A DNA stretch of 64,000 nt from Methylocystis echinoides (lineage in GTDB: Bacteria > Pseudomonadota > Alphaproteobacteria > Rhizobiales > Beijerinckiaceae): assembly GCF_040687965.1 (NCBI RefSeq), contig NZ_CP156084.1, positions 1,068,501-1,132,500 of the forward strand. The letters run 5' to 3'. The notes below the pieces were generated by a model. The model was not told the origin of the DNA. It saw only the letters and a list, made by a program, of their open reading frames with translations, and ran no database searches. The translations under genes and the position numbers were made by a program. Below are positions 1-9,540 of the stretch, piece after piece. Position 1 is the first letter of the stretch, and each line of letters begins with the position of its first letter.

Positions 1-1
1 T

Positions 2-2542
2 ACGCTCGGACTGACCGCCGGCGGCGTTTACCTCACCGTCGAGCGTTTCGCGATCGACACCGACACGGCGAATCTTTTCTCCCCGGACGTCAGCTGGCGG
101 AAAAACCAGATGGCGCTCTACCGCGCCTTTCCCCAGCTCGAAAATTCCATCGTCGCCGTCATCGACGCCCCCAACCCGACGGCGGCCGACGACGCCGCGT
201 CGCGGCTCACCGCCGAACTCAAGGGCAAGCCCCTGCTGACCCGCGTGTGGCGCCCGGACGATCCGGCTTATTTCACGAAAAACGGCCTGCTTTATCTCGA
301 CCTCGCCGAGGTCGAGCGTACGGTTGGCATGATGATCGGCCAGCGCGACGTGCTGACGCCGCTGGCCGAGGATCCTACTCTGCGCGGGCTCGCGAGCGTT
401 CTCGTCGCCAATCAGAAGCGGGCGGCGGGCAGCGAGCGCGCCACCGCCCTGTATCTTGCGGGACTCGACCAGTTCTCCCAGGCTTTCGAGACGACGCTCG
501 CCGGGCGCCCGGCTCAGGTGGACTGGGAGAAGCTGCTCGCCGGCGGCAAGGAATCCGCGCCCCTCGGCCGGCCGCCGGAGACGCGACGCATCGTCCTCAT
601 CAATCCGGTCCTCGACTTCACCGCCCTGCAGCCGGGCGGGCAAGCAATTGAGGTCGTTCGCAAGACTGCGGCCGAGCTGGGGCTCACCAAAGAGAACGGC
701 TACGCCTTCCGCCTCACCGGCGACGTGCCGCTGGCCGACGAGGAATTCGCCACGCTCTCGGAGAATATGGCGCTCAACACGGCCGGCACGCTCGTCGTCG
801 TCTCGCTCATTCTCTTCGCCGCCCTGCGTTCGCCGAAGCTCATCCTCGCCGTGCTCGTCACGCTGCTCGCCGGGCTCGCCATCACTTCGGGCGCGGGCAT
901 CCTGCTGATTGGCCGGTTCAATCTGATTTCCGTGGCCTTCGCCGCCCTGTTCATCGGCCTCGGCGTCGATTTCGGCATCCAATTCGCCACGCGCTACCGC
1001 GAGGAGCGACACGGCCACGGCGATCTCGAGCCGGCGCTGCTGCATGCGACTCAAGGCATCGGCGTGTCGCTGACGCTTGCCGCCGTCTCCCTGCTCGCGG
1101 GCTTTTTCTGCTTCCTGCCGACGTCGTTTCTCGGCGTCGCGGAGCTCGGCCTCATCGCCGGCGTCGGCATGATCATCGCCTATTTCGCGACGTTGACCTT
1201 CTTGCCCGCCGCCATCAAGCTGCTGCACCCGCCGGCGGAGCATGTGCCGATCGCGACTCATTCGCTCGCCGCGGTCGATCATTGGATCGCCCATCACCGC
1301 CCTTTGGTGTTGATCGCCACAGCCGCCATCGTGCTGGCCGGGACGCCGGCGCTGATGCGGCTGCATTTCGACTCGAATCCGATGAATCTGCGCGATCAGC
1401 GCGTCGAATCGGTCGCAACCTTCCTCGATCTCTCCAAGGACCCGAAGACCGCGCCCAACAAGATCGAGACGCTTGCGCCCTCGCTCGAGGCGGCGCGCGA
1501 GCTCAAACAAAAGATCCTGGCGCTGCCGGAAGTCGACCACGTCGACTCGGTCTTCTCCCTCATTCCCGCCGAACAGGATGAAAAGCTCCCGCTGATCGAA
1601 CGCGCCGCCACCGAGCTGCGCGGCGCGCTTTATCCCAAGGTCAAGCCCGCGCCGAGCGACGCCGAAACGGTGAAGGCGCTTGCGGCCGCGGCGAAGGCGC
1701 TGCGCGCAGCCGTGGCCAAGAAGCCGCAGGCTCCCGTCCTGCGCTTCGCCGCGACGCTCGACGGCCTCGCCAAGGCCGGCCCGCAGACCCGCGAGATGGC
1801 CCGCGTCGCGGCTTTCGCCGGCTTCGAGAAGCTTCTGGGCCAGATGCGCGACGCCTTGCAGGCCCAGCGCGTCACCCCCGACACTCTCCCGGAGGAGTTG
1901 CGCGCCGACTGGATTTCCGCCGACGGCCTGGTGCGGCTGGAGACCACCCCCAAGGGCGACAGCAACGACCGCGTGGTCATGGGCAGATTCGCCGACGCCA
2001 TGCTGGCCGTGGCGCCCGAATCGAGCGGCGCGCCCATCATCATCTCGGAGGCGGGCAAGACGGTCACCCGCGCCTTCCTGGAAGCCGGCATCTTCGCTTT
2101 TGTCGCGGTCTTCCTTATTCTCGCCGTAGCTTTGCGCAATGCAATCGACGTCGCGCTCACCCTCGGCCCGCTCGTGCTCGCCGGGATCATGAGCCTTCAG
2201 GCTGCGGAAATGCTGGGGGTGTCGCTGAATTTCGCCAATATCATCGCTCTGCCGCTGATGTTCGGCGTCGGCGTGGCCTTCCACATCTATTACGTCATCG
2301 CCTGGCGGAAGGGCGTCGTCGACATGCTGGCGTCCAGCCTCACCCGCGCCATCTTCTTCAGCTCGCTCACGACGGGAACGGCCTTTGGCAGCCTGTTCCT
2401 GTCCAGCCATCCAGGCACCGCCAGCATGGGCGAGTTGCTGACGATCTCGCTGTTTTTCACGCTGCTCGCCGCCTTCATTATCGTCCCCGCCTTTTTAGGT
2501 CCGCCGCGTCATGCGACGCCGGGCGCGCCCGACGCGACTTGA
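2..2542 (+). CDS. hpnN: Hopanoid-associated RND transporter HpnN (5' end outside window)
   Basis: RND/MMPL-superfamily inner-membrane protein of the HpnN type, which moves hopanoids from the inner to the outer membrane in hopanoid-making bacteria. The reading frame is open to the left edge, and residues before the first internal ATG (position 110) already match the family (FAIDTDTANLF), so the true start lies outside the window. About 846 residues are visible. They form two halves, each a periplasmic loop followed by a bundle of membrane segments, with the family motifs GLGVDFGIQF in the first half and FGVGVAFHIYY in the second. It is a member of the hopanoid gene set; hpnA, another member, lies 42 kb away at 44742. 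Function is from family knowledge. Confidence 0.9.
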   Translation, partial: TLGLTAGGVYLTVERFAIDTDTANLFSPDVSWRKNQMALYRAFPQLENSIVAVIDAPNPTAADDAASRLTAELKGKPLLTRVWRPDDPAYFTKNGLLYLDLAEVERTVGMMIGQRDVLTPLAEDPTLRGLASVLVANQKRAAGSERATALYLAGLDQFSQAFETTLAGRPAQVDWEKLLAGGKESAPLGRPPETRRIVLINPVLDFTALQPGGQAIEVVRKTAAELGLTKENGYAFRLTGDVPLADEEFATLSENMALNTAGTLVVVSLILFAALRSPKLILAVLVTLLAGLAITSGAGILLIGRFNLISVAFAALFIGLGVDFGIQFATRYREERHGHGDLEPALLHATQGIGVSLTLAAVSLLAGFFCFLPTSFLGVAELGLIAGVGMIIAYFATLTFLPAAIKLLHPPAEHVPIATHSLAAVDHWIAHHRPLVLIATAAIVLAGTPALMRLHFDSNPMNLRDQRVESVATFLDLSKDPKTAPNKIETLAPSLEAARELKQKILALPEVDHVDSVFSLIPAEQDEKLPLIERAATELRGALYPKVKPAPSDAETVKALAAAAKALRAAVAKKPQAPVLRFAATLDGLAKAGPQTREMARVAAFAGFEKLLGQMRDALQAQRVTPDTLPEELRADWISADGLVRLETTPKGDSNDRVVMGRFADAMLAVAPESSGAPIIISEAGKTVTRAFLEAGIFAFVAVFLILAVALRNAIDVALTLGPLVLAGIMSLQAAEMLGVSLNFANIIALPLMFGVGVAFHIYYVIAWRKGVVDMLASSLTRAIFFSSLTTGTAFGSLFLSSHPGTASMGELLTISLFFTLLAAFIIVPAFLGPPRHATPGAPDAT

Positions 2543-2607
2543 CGAAAGGCGGCTTTCTGCATTTCGCTATTTTCGCTAAGGGCCACCTCAACTTGGGAAA
2601 CGGCGCC

Positions 2608-3327
2608 ATGAACAAACTTATCCTGAGCATTGCCGCCGCCACGGCCCTCTTCGCGCCCGTCGCGAGTTTCGCCGCCGACCCCATCTATGGGGTCTGGGTG
2701 CGCGACGGCCATCCGACCGACAAGCTCGAATTCTACGACTGTTCCGGGAAGCTCTGCGCCAAGGGCGTGCTTCCGATGCTCGACGGCAGCCCGCCGCCCG
2801 TCGTGCTCCGCTCGGCCGCCAAGACCGGGCCAAACAGCTGGAAAGGCGATCTTTTCAACCCGGAGGACGGCAAGACCTATACGGGCAAGATCACCTATGA
2901 GTCCCCCAACCAGTTCACCCTGCAAGGGTGCCTGATGGCGTTCCTGTGCCAGAGCGAGACCTGGACGCGCGTCTCCGGTCCGCCCAAGCCGAAAGCCGAG
3001 CCGAAGCCCGAGGCCAAGGCCGACGGAAAAGCCGAGGACAAGGCGGAGGGCAAGGCGGAGAGCAAGTCGGAAGGCAAGGCCGAGAGCAAGACCGAGAGCA
3101 AGGCTCCTGTCGCAGAGGCCAAAAAGGAAGGCAAGGGAGACGGCAAGGCGGTCGACAAGGCCTCTACCCAGGCCAAGCCGGGCGAGCCCGCCAAGCCCGC
3201 GTCCAAACCGACGGCGGGCGCCGAGGCGGCAAAAACGGCCAAGGCCGCGAAAGCGTCGGAGACCAAGACTGTCGCGCCCAAGGCGGCGCCGGCCCATGTG
3301 AAGGCGCCGGAAGACGCGGATCAATAA
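2608..3327 (+). CDS. Secreted DUF2147 protein with lysine-rich tail
   Basis: A 239-residue exported protein. An N-terminal signal peptide (MNKLILSIAAATALFAPVAS, cleavage likely after SFA) is followed by a DUF2147 domain at about residues 24-125, starting DPIYGVWVRDG and containing WKGDLFNPEDGKTYTG. The remaining 110 residues are low-complexity Lys/Ala/Glu with repeated GKAES and GKAED units, and are probably disordered. I chose the ATG at 2608 because the signal peptide begins there; a TTG at 2539 is also in frame but would bury the signal. DUF2147 proteins are periplasmic, of unknown function. The gene lies 65 bases after hpnN on the same strand, but no functional link can be shown. Confidence 0.85.
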   Translation: MNKLILSIAAATALFAPVASFAADPIYGVWVRDGHPTDKLEFYDCSGKLCAKGVLPMLDGSPPPVVLRSAAKTGPNSWKGDLFNPEDGKTYTGKITYESPNQFTLQGCLMAFLCQSETWTRVSGPPKPKAEPKPEAKADGKAEDKAEGKAESKSEGKAESKTESKAPVAEAKKEGKGDGKAVDKASTQAKPGEPAKPASKPTAGAEAAKTAKAAKASETKTVAPKAAPAHVKAPEDADQ

Positions 3328-3536
3328 GCATTTTCTGAAGTGAAATTACTAACAGGATAAGCTTGACGTCAGGAAGCCGGCGGGCCAGCTTTGGCGCCTG
3401 CTGATTTGGATGCGCGCCAACTCTGGCCTATACGCCGCCATTCAGGATCAAATCCGACCGGCGACCGGCGTTCGTCATACGAACCGCCGCGACCGGAGGC
3501 GAATGTCTCGTCGCCGAAAGATGGAGTGAGCTTCTG

Positions 3537-5102
3537 TTGACGGCCGTCGAGGCATTCCGGTTTCTGCGCCGCATGCGGCTCGACGCCGTCTCGATCGCGG
3601 CGGCGTCCGCGCTGCTCGTGGGCTGTGATCTCGAATGGGAGAAGCCCGACATCGCGGTTCCGCCGCCGCCGAAATTTCGCGAAGCCAAGCCCGTGAACGC
3701 CACCGCCATCCCGCGCGGGCCGGACTTCGCCGCCGCATTCGGCTCCAAGGAGCTGATGCAGCTCGTCACGCAGGCGGTGGGCGAAAATCTCGACATCGCC
3801 GCCGCCGCCGCGCGCATCACCCAGGCCGACGCCCAGGCGCGCGTGGCCAGCGCCGCGCTGTGGCCGAATATTTCGATGCAGGACATCGCCCGCACGACGC
3901 GCGTGCCGGGCACAACGACGAACGTCGCCTCGGCCGGATCGAACATCACCCCGGCCTCGACGGCGACCGGCTCGTCGCAGCAGACGCCGCTCACCGGCTT
4001 TCGCGCCAGGGAATTCGGCTTCTTTCAGCTCGGCCTGACGGCGAGCTACGAGATCGACTTCTGGGGCAAGAACGAGGACGCCTCGTACGCCGCGCGGCTC
4101 CTCGCCAACGCCAGCCGTTTCAACCGGGACACGGTCGAAATCTCGACGATCTCCTCGGTGATCAACGCCTATTTCCAGGTCCTCACCGCGCAGGACCGGC
4201 TGCGCATCGCCCATAACAACGTCGCCATCGCCGAGCGCGTCTTCCGCGCCATTCAGGCGCGTTTCGAGGTTGGCGTCGCCAGCGCCCTCGACGTCGCGCA
4301 GCAGGAAAGCGTGCTCGCGCAGGCCCGGGCGACCATTCCGCCGCTCGAGCAAACCTTGCGGCAGACCAAGAACCAGCTCGCCGTGCTGATCGGCCAGACG
4401 CCCGAAAGCGTCGACGTCAAGGGCGGATCGCTGACGAAGTTGACTTTCCCTCGGGTCACGCCCGGCCTGCCGTCGGAAGTGCTGCTGCGCCGCCCGGACG
4501 TGGCCGAAGCGGAGGCGCGGCTCGCCTCGCAGGAGTTTTCGGTGCTGCAGGCGCGCGCCGCCTTTTTCCCTTCGATTACGCTCACCGGGCAATATGGCGT
4601 GCAGAGCGCGCTGCTGCACAACCTGCTGCGCCCCGAGGCGGTCGCCTGGCAAGCCGCGGCCAATCTCACCCAGCCGATCTTCGACGGCTTCAATATCCAG
4701 GGCCAATACGAGAACCAGAAGGGGCGCTACGCCGAGCTTGCCGCCCTCTACCGCAGACAGGTGTTGACGGCGCTCCAGGAAGCTGAAAACGCGCTGATCG
4801 CGGTGAAGGAGCAGGCGGCCGCCTTAAAGGCGCAGGGCGCCGCCGCCGCGGCGGCCGCGCGCGCCCTCGAGGTGGCGGAGGTGCGGCTGCAGGAGGGCAC
4901 GATCGACATCATCACCCTCTCGACGACGCAGACGACGCTTTTTCAGGCGCAGGATCAGCTTGCCGTGGTGCGGCTCACTTACTTTCAAGCTGCGACGAGC
5001 CTATATCAGGCGCTCGGCGGCGGCTGGTCTCCCACGACGAGAGACGCCGAGATCGCACAAGCCAACGCGGCCTATGAGGCCGATAAAGGGATCTTTCCAT
5101 GA
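3537..5102 (+). CDS. NodT-family outer-membrane efflux lipoprotein (TolC-like)
   Basis: Outer-membrane channel of a tripartite RND efflux system. The protein has a lipoprotein signal with lipobox LVGC near residue 29, followed by two OEP repeats typical of the NodT/OprM family (YEIDFWGKNED; LLRRPDVAEAEARLASQEF). At 521 residues, length is normal. The TTG at 3537 has GGAG about 10 bases upstream; an in-frame ATG at 3573 would give a shorter but still complete lipoprotein signal, so the start is uncertain by 12 codons. It is the first gene of the efflux operon: its stop overlaps the start of the adaptor gene by ATGA. The substrate cannot be read from sequence; multidrug export is the usual role. 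Confidence 0.9.
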   Translation: MTAVEAFRFLRRMRLDAVSIAAASALLVGCDLEWEKPDIAVPPPPKFREAKPVNATAIPRGPDFAAAFGSKELMQLVTQAVGENLDIAAAAARITQADAQARVASAALWPNISMQDIARTTRVPGTTTNVASAGSNITPASTATGSSQQTPLTGFRAREFGFFQLGLTASYEIDFWGKNEDASYAARLLANASRFNRDTVEISTISSVINAYFQVLTAQDRLRIAHNNVAIAERVFRAIQARFEVGVASALDVAQQESVLAQARATIPPLEQTLRQTKNQLAVLIGQTPESVDVKGGSLTKLTFPRVTPGLPSEVLLRRPDVAEAEARLASQEFSVLQARAAFFPSITLTGQYGVQSALLHNLLRPEAVAWQAAANLTQPIFDGFNIQGQYENQKGRYAELAALYRRQVLTALQEAENALIAVKEQAAALKAQGAAAAAAARALEVAEVRLQEGTIDIITLSTTQTTLFQAQDQLAVVRLTYFQAATSLYQALGGGWSPTTRDAEIAQANAAYEADKGIFP

Positions 5103-6394
5103 TCCGCGCGGACCGGCGGGTTCTGATGGCCATTGGAGCGCTCGCGCTGGCGCTCGCCGCCGGCTGGGCGTGGCAAGGCGGTCTGCGTTTTGGACAAGGC
5201 GACAAGCCTGCGGCCGAAAGCGCCGAGGGCCCCGACGGGCGGCGGCGGGACGAAGCCGTGAGCGTCGCGACGGCGAAGGCGCGGATCGAGGACGTGCCGG
5301 TGACGATCGACGCCGTGGGCACCGTGCAGGCCCTCAATACGGTGACGATCCGCACCCAGGTCGACGGCCGCCTTCTGCGCCTCGCTTTTACCGAAGGCCA
5401 GGACGTCAAGAAGGGCGAGGTTCTCGCCGAGATCGACCCTGCCCTCTACCAGGCCCTCTACGATCAGGCGGTCGCCAAGAAGGCGCAGGACGAGGCCAAT
5501 CTCGCCAACGCCCGCGTCGATTTGACGCGATACGAGAAGCTCGTCGCCGGCAAGTTTCTTTCCCATCAGCAATACGCCACGCAGAAGGCGCAAGTGACGC
5601 AGCTCGAGGCGCAGGTGCGCGCCGATCAGGCCGCGATCGACAACGCCAAGACGACCCTCGACTACGCCACGATCCGCTCGCCGATCGACGGACGCGTGGG
5701 CATCCGGCTCGTGGACGTGGGCAATATCGTGCACCCTTCCGACCAGGGCGGCATCGTGGTCGTCACCCAGCTGAAGCCGATTTACGTGGTCTTCACCCTG
5801 CCGCAGCAGGCGCTTCCGGCCGTGCAGAAGGCGCAGGCCGCCGGCCCGGCCAAGGTTCGGGCGCTCGGCGCCGACAACGCCACGACGCTCGAGAGCGGCG
5901 AACTCTCGGTGATCGACAACCAGATCGATCAGCTGACCGGAACGGTGAAGCTGAAGGCCACCTTCTCCAATCAGGATCTGCGCCTGTGGCCGGGGCAGTT
6001 CGTCAATGTGCGGCTGATGCTCGACACGATCCGCAACGCCGTCGTGACGCCGAGCCCTGCGGTTCAGCGCGGACCCAATGGCGCCTTCGTCTATGTTTTG
6101 GGGGACGACGGCCGCGCCCATATGAAAAGCGTCACAACAGGACGGCAGGATGAGAACATCGTCGTCCTGACCTCGGGGCTCGAGCCCGGCGCAACCGTCG
6201 TGACCAGCGGATTCGCGCGGCTTTTCGACGGCGCGAAGGTGCGCGTGGCGCATGTCGAGGAGCCCGCCACGGCGGCGGCGACGCCCGCCGAGCCGCAGAA
6301 GGAGCCCGAGGGCGGCGGGCGCCGGCGACGCGGCGCAAAAGGGGATAGCGCAAGAGGGGACGGCGCAAAGGGAGAAGGTTCTCCCGGAAAGTGA
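5099..6394 (+). CDS. RND efflux periplasmic adaptor (MdtA-like)
   Basis: Membrane-fusion protein that bridges RND pumps and the outer-membrane channel across the periplasm. The 431 residues show an N-terminal membrane anchor (residues 8-26), lipoyl/barrel-sandwich halves flanking a helical hairpin (DAVGTVQALNTVTIRTQVDG; then IRSPIDGRVGIR), a beta-barrel and a membrane-proximal domain, and an Arg/Glu/Gly-rich charged tail of about 45 residues after AHVEEPATAA. The layout matches MdtA, which serves the heteromeric MdtBC pump, and both pump genes follow directly. The start overlaps the upstream stop (ATGA), so the two are probably translationally coupled. Confidence 0.92.
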   Translation: MIRADRRVLMAIGALALALAAGWAWQGGLRFGQGDKPAAESAEGPDGRRRDEAVSVATAKARIEDVPVTIDAVGTVQALNTVTIRTQVDGRLLRLAFTEGQDVKKGEVLAEIDPALYQALYDQAVAKKAQDEANLANARVDLTRYEKLVAGKFLSHQQYATQKAQVTQLEAQVRADQAAIDNAKTTLDYATIRSPIDGRVGIRLVDVGNIVHPSDQGGIVVVTQLKPIYVVFTLPQQALPAVQKAQAAGPAKVRALGADNATTLESGELSVIDNQIDQLTGTVKLKATFSNQDLRLWPGQFVNVRLMLDTIRNAVVTPSPAVQRGPNGAFVYVLGDDGRAHMKSVTTGRQDENIVVLTSGLEPGATVVTSGFARLFDGAKVRVAHVEEPATAAATPAEPQKEPEGGGRRRRGAKGDSARGDGAKGEGSPGK

Positions 6395-6405
6395 CCTGAC
6401 GCGAC

Positions 6406-9400
6406 ATGAATGTATCGGCGCCCTTCATCAAGAGGCCTGTTGCGACCTCGCTCATGGCCTTCGCGCTGCTGCTCTTCGGCATTCTGGGCTATATGCGCCT
6501 CTCGATCTCGCCGCTGCCGCAGGTCGACTTCCCCACAATCCAGGTCACGACGCAGCTTCCCGGCGCCAATCCTGACACCATCGCCTCGCTGGTGACGGCG
6601 TCGCTCGAGCGGCAGTTCGGGCAGATCCCGTCGCTGACCAGCATGTCGTCGCAAAGCTCTTTCGGGCTGTCGCAGATCACCTTGCAATTCGATCTCGGCC
6701 GCGACATCGACGCCGCCGCTCAAGACGTGCAGGCGGCGATCAATTCCGCCGCCTCGACGCTGCCGCGCGACCTGCCCTATCCGCCGGTCTACGCCAAGGT
6801 GAACCCGGCGGACACGCCGGTGCTGACGCTGACGCTCGGCTCCAAGACCGCGACGCTGCGCGATCTCTCCGACCTCGCCGACACGCTGATTGCGCCGCAG
6901 CTCGCGCAGGTGTCGGGCGTCGGCCGCGTCTCCGTGCAGGGCGGCGTGCGCCCGGCGATCCGCATCGAGGCCGATCTCGCGCGGCTCGCGGCGAACCGCA
7001 TCGGCATGGAGGATCTGCGCCAGGCGGTCGCCGCCGCCAACAACGCCGGAGCCAAGGGATCGCTCGAAGGCCGGCGCCAGTCCTATACGCTCGAGGCCAA
7101 CGACCAGATCCTGCAAGCCAAGCAGTACGAGACGATCATCGTCGCCTGGCGCAACAAGGCGCCGGTGATGCTGCGCGACGTCGCCACCGTCCGGGATGGT
7201 CTCGAGAACGCCCGCGTCGGCGGCTGGCACAACGGCGAGCAGTCGATCATTCTCGACGTGATGCGGCAGCCCGGCGCGAATATTATCGCCACCGTCGAAC
7301 GCGTGAAGCAGACGCTGCCGAAATTGCGGGGCGAACTGCCTGCCGGCATGCGCCTCGACATCGTCAACGACCGCACCGACACGATCCGCGCCTCGATCCA
7401 CGAGGTGCAGCTCACCCTCGTCATCGCGGCGGGCCTGGTCGTGGCCGTAGTGCTGATGTTCCTGCGCAGCTGGCGCGCGACGCTGATCGCCGGCGTCAGC
7501 CTCCCGCTGTCGATCATCGCGACGTTCTTCTTGATGTGGGCGGCCGGCTTCTCGCTCGACAATCTGTCTTTGATGGCGCTGACCATCGGCACCGGCTTCA
7601 TCGTCGACGACGCAATCGTGATGATCGAAAACGTGTTCCGCAATATCGAGCACGGCAAGACGCCGCTACAGGCGGCGCTCGACGGCGCCAAGGAGATCGG
7701 CTTCACCGTCGTGTCGCTCACGGTCTCGCTGATCGCGGTCTTCATCCCGCTCCTGTTCATGACCGGCATCGTCGGCCGCATGTTCCGCGAATTCGCGTTG
7801 ACGCTGTCGATCGCCGTGGTCATTTCGGCGGTCATTTCCCTGACGCTCACGCCCATGCTCTGCGCCGTGCTGCTGCGCGCCGCGCCCGAAAGCGGCGATT
7901 CGCGGTGGGAACGGCTGTCGCTCTGGCTCGACCACAAATACTATCGCTCGCTCGACTGGGCGCTCGCCCATCAGCGCTTCATGATGATCCTAACCGCCGG
8001 CACCTTGGCGCTCACCGTGGCGCTCTGGGCCTATATTCCGAAAGGCTTCCTGCCGCGGCAGGACACGGGCGTGCTCAGCGTCGTTCTCGAGGCCTCGCCC
8101 GACGCCTCCTTCGAACGCATGAAGGCGCTGCAGGCGAAGGTCGCCGAGGCCTTTCGCAAGGATCCGGACGTGACCGGCGTCACCTCGGTGCTCGGCGTCG
8201 GAGCGCTCAACGCCACGACCAATGTCGGCCGCCTGACCGTAACCCTGCGCAATCGCGACCTGCGCGACGCCACTGCCGACGAGATTGCCGACAGGTTGAA
8301 GCAGGACGGCGAGAAGGTCGCGGGCGCCACGCTGTTCATCGAGCCGGTGCAGGATATTCAGATCACCACGCGGCCGAGCCGCTCGCAGTATCAATACACG
8401 CTGACCTCGGCGGACTCCGGCGACCTGCTGCGCTGGTCCAACCGCCTGCTCGATCAATTGCGCGCGACGCCGGGCCTGAAGAACGTCGCCGCCGAAACGC
8501 AGGACGGCGGCCTGCGCGGGCTGATGCGCATCGACCGCGACAAGATGGGGCGACTCGGCATCTCGGCGCAGGACGTCGACAATGTTCTCAACGACGCCTT
8601 TGGCCAGCGCCAGATTTCGACGATCTACACGCAGTCGAACCAGTATCGCGTGATCCTCGAGGCGGCGCCGCAATATCTGCGCGACATGTCGGCGCTCGAG
8701 AAGCTCTATGTGGCGCCGGTCGGCGGCGGCCCGCAGACGCCGCTCGCGACCTTCGTGCGTATCGACAACGTCGCCGCGCCGCTTTCCGTCGCGCACCAGG
8801 ACCAGTTCCCCGCCTCGACCATCAGCTTCGATCTCGCCAAGGGCGTGGCGCTCGGCGATGCGGTGAAAATGGTCGCCGCGGCCGAGAAGGCGATCGGCAT
8901 GCCGCCGACCATCACCGGCGTGTTCAGCGCCGACGCCGCGGAGTTCAACAAGTCGCTGGCGAGCGAGCCCTGGCTGATCCTCGCCGCCGTCATCGCCATC
9001 TATGTCGTGCTGGGCGTGCTCTATGAGAGTTTCGCCCATCCCTTCACCGTGCTCACCACGCTGCCCTCCGCCGGCGTCGGCGCGCTGCTCGCGTTGCTGG
9101 CGCTCGGCATCGACCTCTCGATCGTGGCGCTCATCGGCATCGTGCTGCTGATGGGCATCGTGAAGAAAAACGCGATCATGATGATCGACTTCGCGCTCGA
9201 AGCCGAGCGTCTCGAGGGGCTCTCGCCGCAGGAATCGATCGTGCGCGCGGCGCAACTGCGCTTTCGCCCGATCATGATGACGACGCTCGCCGCGTTGTTC
9301 GGCGCGCTGCCGCTCGCGCTCGCGCATGGGCCGGGGAGCGAGTTGCGCATTCCGCTCGGCGTCTCGATCATCGGCGGCCTGCTCGTGAGCCAAGCGCTGA

Positions 9401-9540
9401 CGCTCTACACGACGCCCGTGCTCTATCTTCAGGTCGAGCGCCTGCGTCAGCGGCTGCTCGGCGGAACGCCGGAGGAGGCGCCCGCCGAAACGCCCGGGCA
9501 GGCGGAAGAGCCGCCACACCGGCGGGAGGCGGCGGAGTGA
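6406..9540 (+). CDS. RND multidrug efflux permease, MdtB-like
   Basis: Proton-driven inner-membrane pump of the HAE1/AcrB family, 1044 residues. N-terminal sequence FIKRPVATSLMAFALLLFG and the two large periplasmic loops are typical of MdtB. The proton-relay aspartates of membrane segment 4 are present at residues 401-402 (FIVDDAIVMIEN). The C-terminal half has the second membrane bundle, with GIVKKNAIMMIDFALE. It starts 11 bases after the adaptor and overlaps the next permease by GTGA. Two different permeases in tandem behind one adaptor is the mdtABC arrangement, in which MdtB and MdtC form a mixed trimer. The heteromer is inferred from that precedent. Confidence 0.93.
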   Translation: MNVSAPFIKRPVATSLMAFALLLFGILGYMRLSISPLPQVDFPTIQVTTQLPGANPDTIASLVTASLERQFGQIPSLTSMSSQSSFGLSQITLQFDLGRDIDAAAQDVQAAINSAASTLPRDLPYPPVYAKVNPADTPVLTLTLGSKTATLRDLSDLADTLIAPQLAQVSGVGRVSVQGGVRPAIRIEADLARLAANRIGMEDLRQAVAAANNAGAKGSLEGRRQSYTLEANDQILQAKQYETIIVAWRNKAPVMLRDVATVRDGLENARVGGWHNGEQSIILDVMRQPGANIIATVERVKQTLPKLRGELPAGMRLDIVNDRTDTIRASIHEVQLTLVIAAGLVVAVVLMFLRSWRATLIAGVSLPLSIIATFFLMWAAGFSLDNLSLMALTIGTGFIVDDAIVMIENVFRNIEHGKTPLQAALDGAKEIGFTVVSLTVSLIAVFIPLLFMTGIVGRMFREFALTLSIAVVISAVISLTLTPMLCAVLLRAAPESGDSRWERLSLWLDHKYYRSLDWALAHQRFMMILTAGTLALTVALWAYIPKGFLPRQDTGVLSVVLEASPDASFERMKALQAKVAEAFRKDPDVTGVTSVLGVGALNATTNVGRLTVTLRNRDLRDATADEIADRLKQDGEKVAGATLFIEPVQDIQITTRPSRSQYQYTLTSADSGDLLRWSNRLLDQLRATPGLKNVAAETQDGGLRGLMRIDRDKMGRLGISAQDVDNVLNDAFGQRQISTIYTQSNQYRVILEAAPQYLRDMSALEKLYVAPVGGGPQTPLATFVRIDNVAAPLSVAHQDQFPASTISFDLAKGVALGDAVKMVAAAEKAIGMPPTITGVFSADAAEFNKSLASEPWLILAAVIAIYVVLGVLYESFAHPFTVLTTLPSAGVGALLALLALGIDLSIVALIGIVLLMGIVKKNAIMMIDFALEAERLEGLSPQESIVRAAQLRFRPIMMTTLAALFGALPLALAHGPGSELRIPLGVSIIGGLLVSQALTLYTTPVLYLQVERLRQRLLGGTPEEAPAETPGQAEEPPHRREAAE

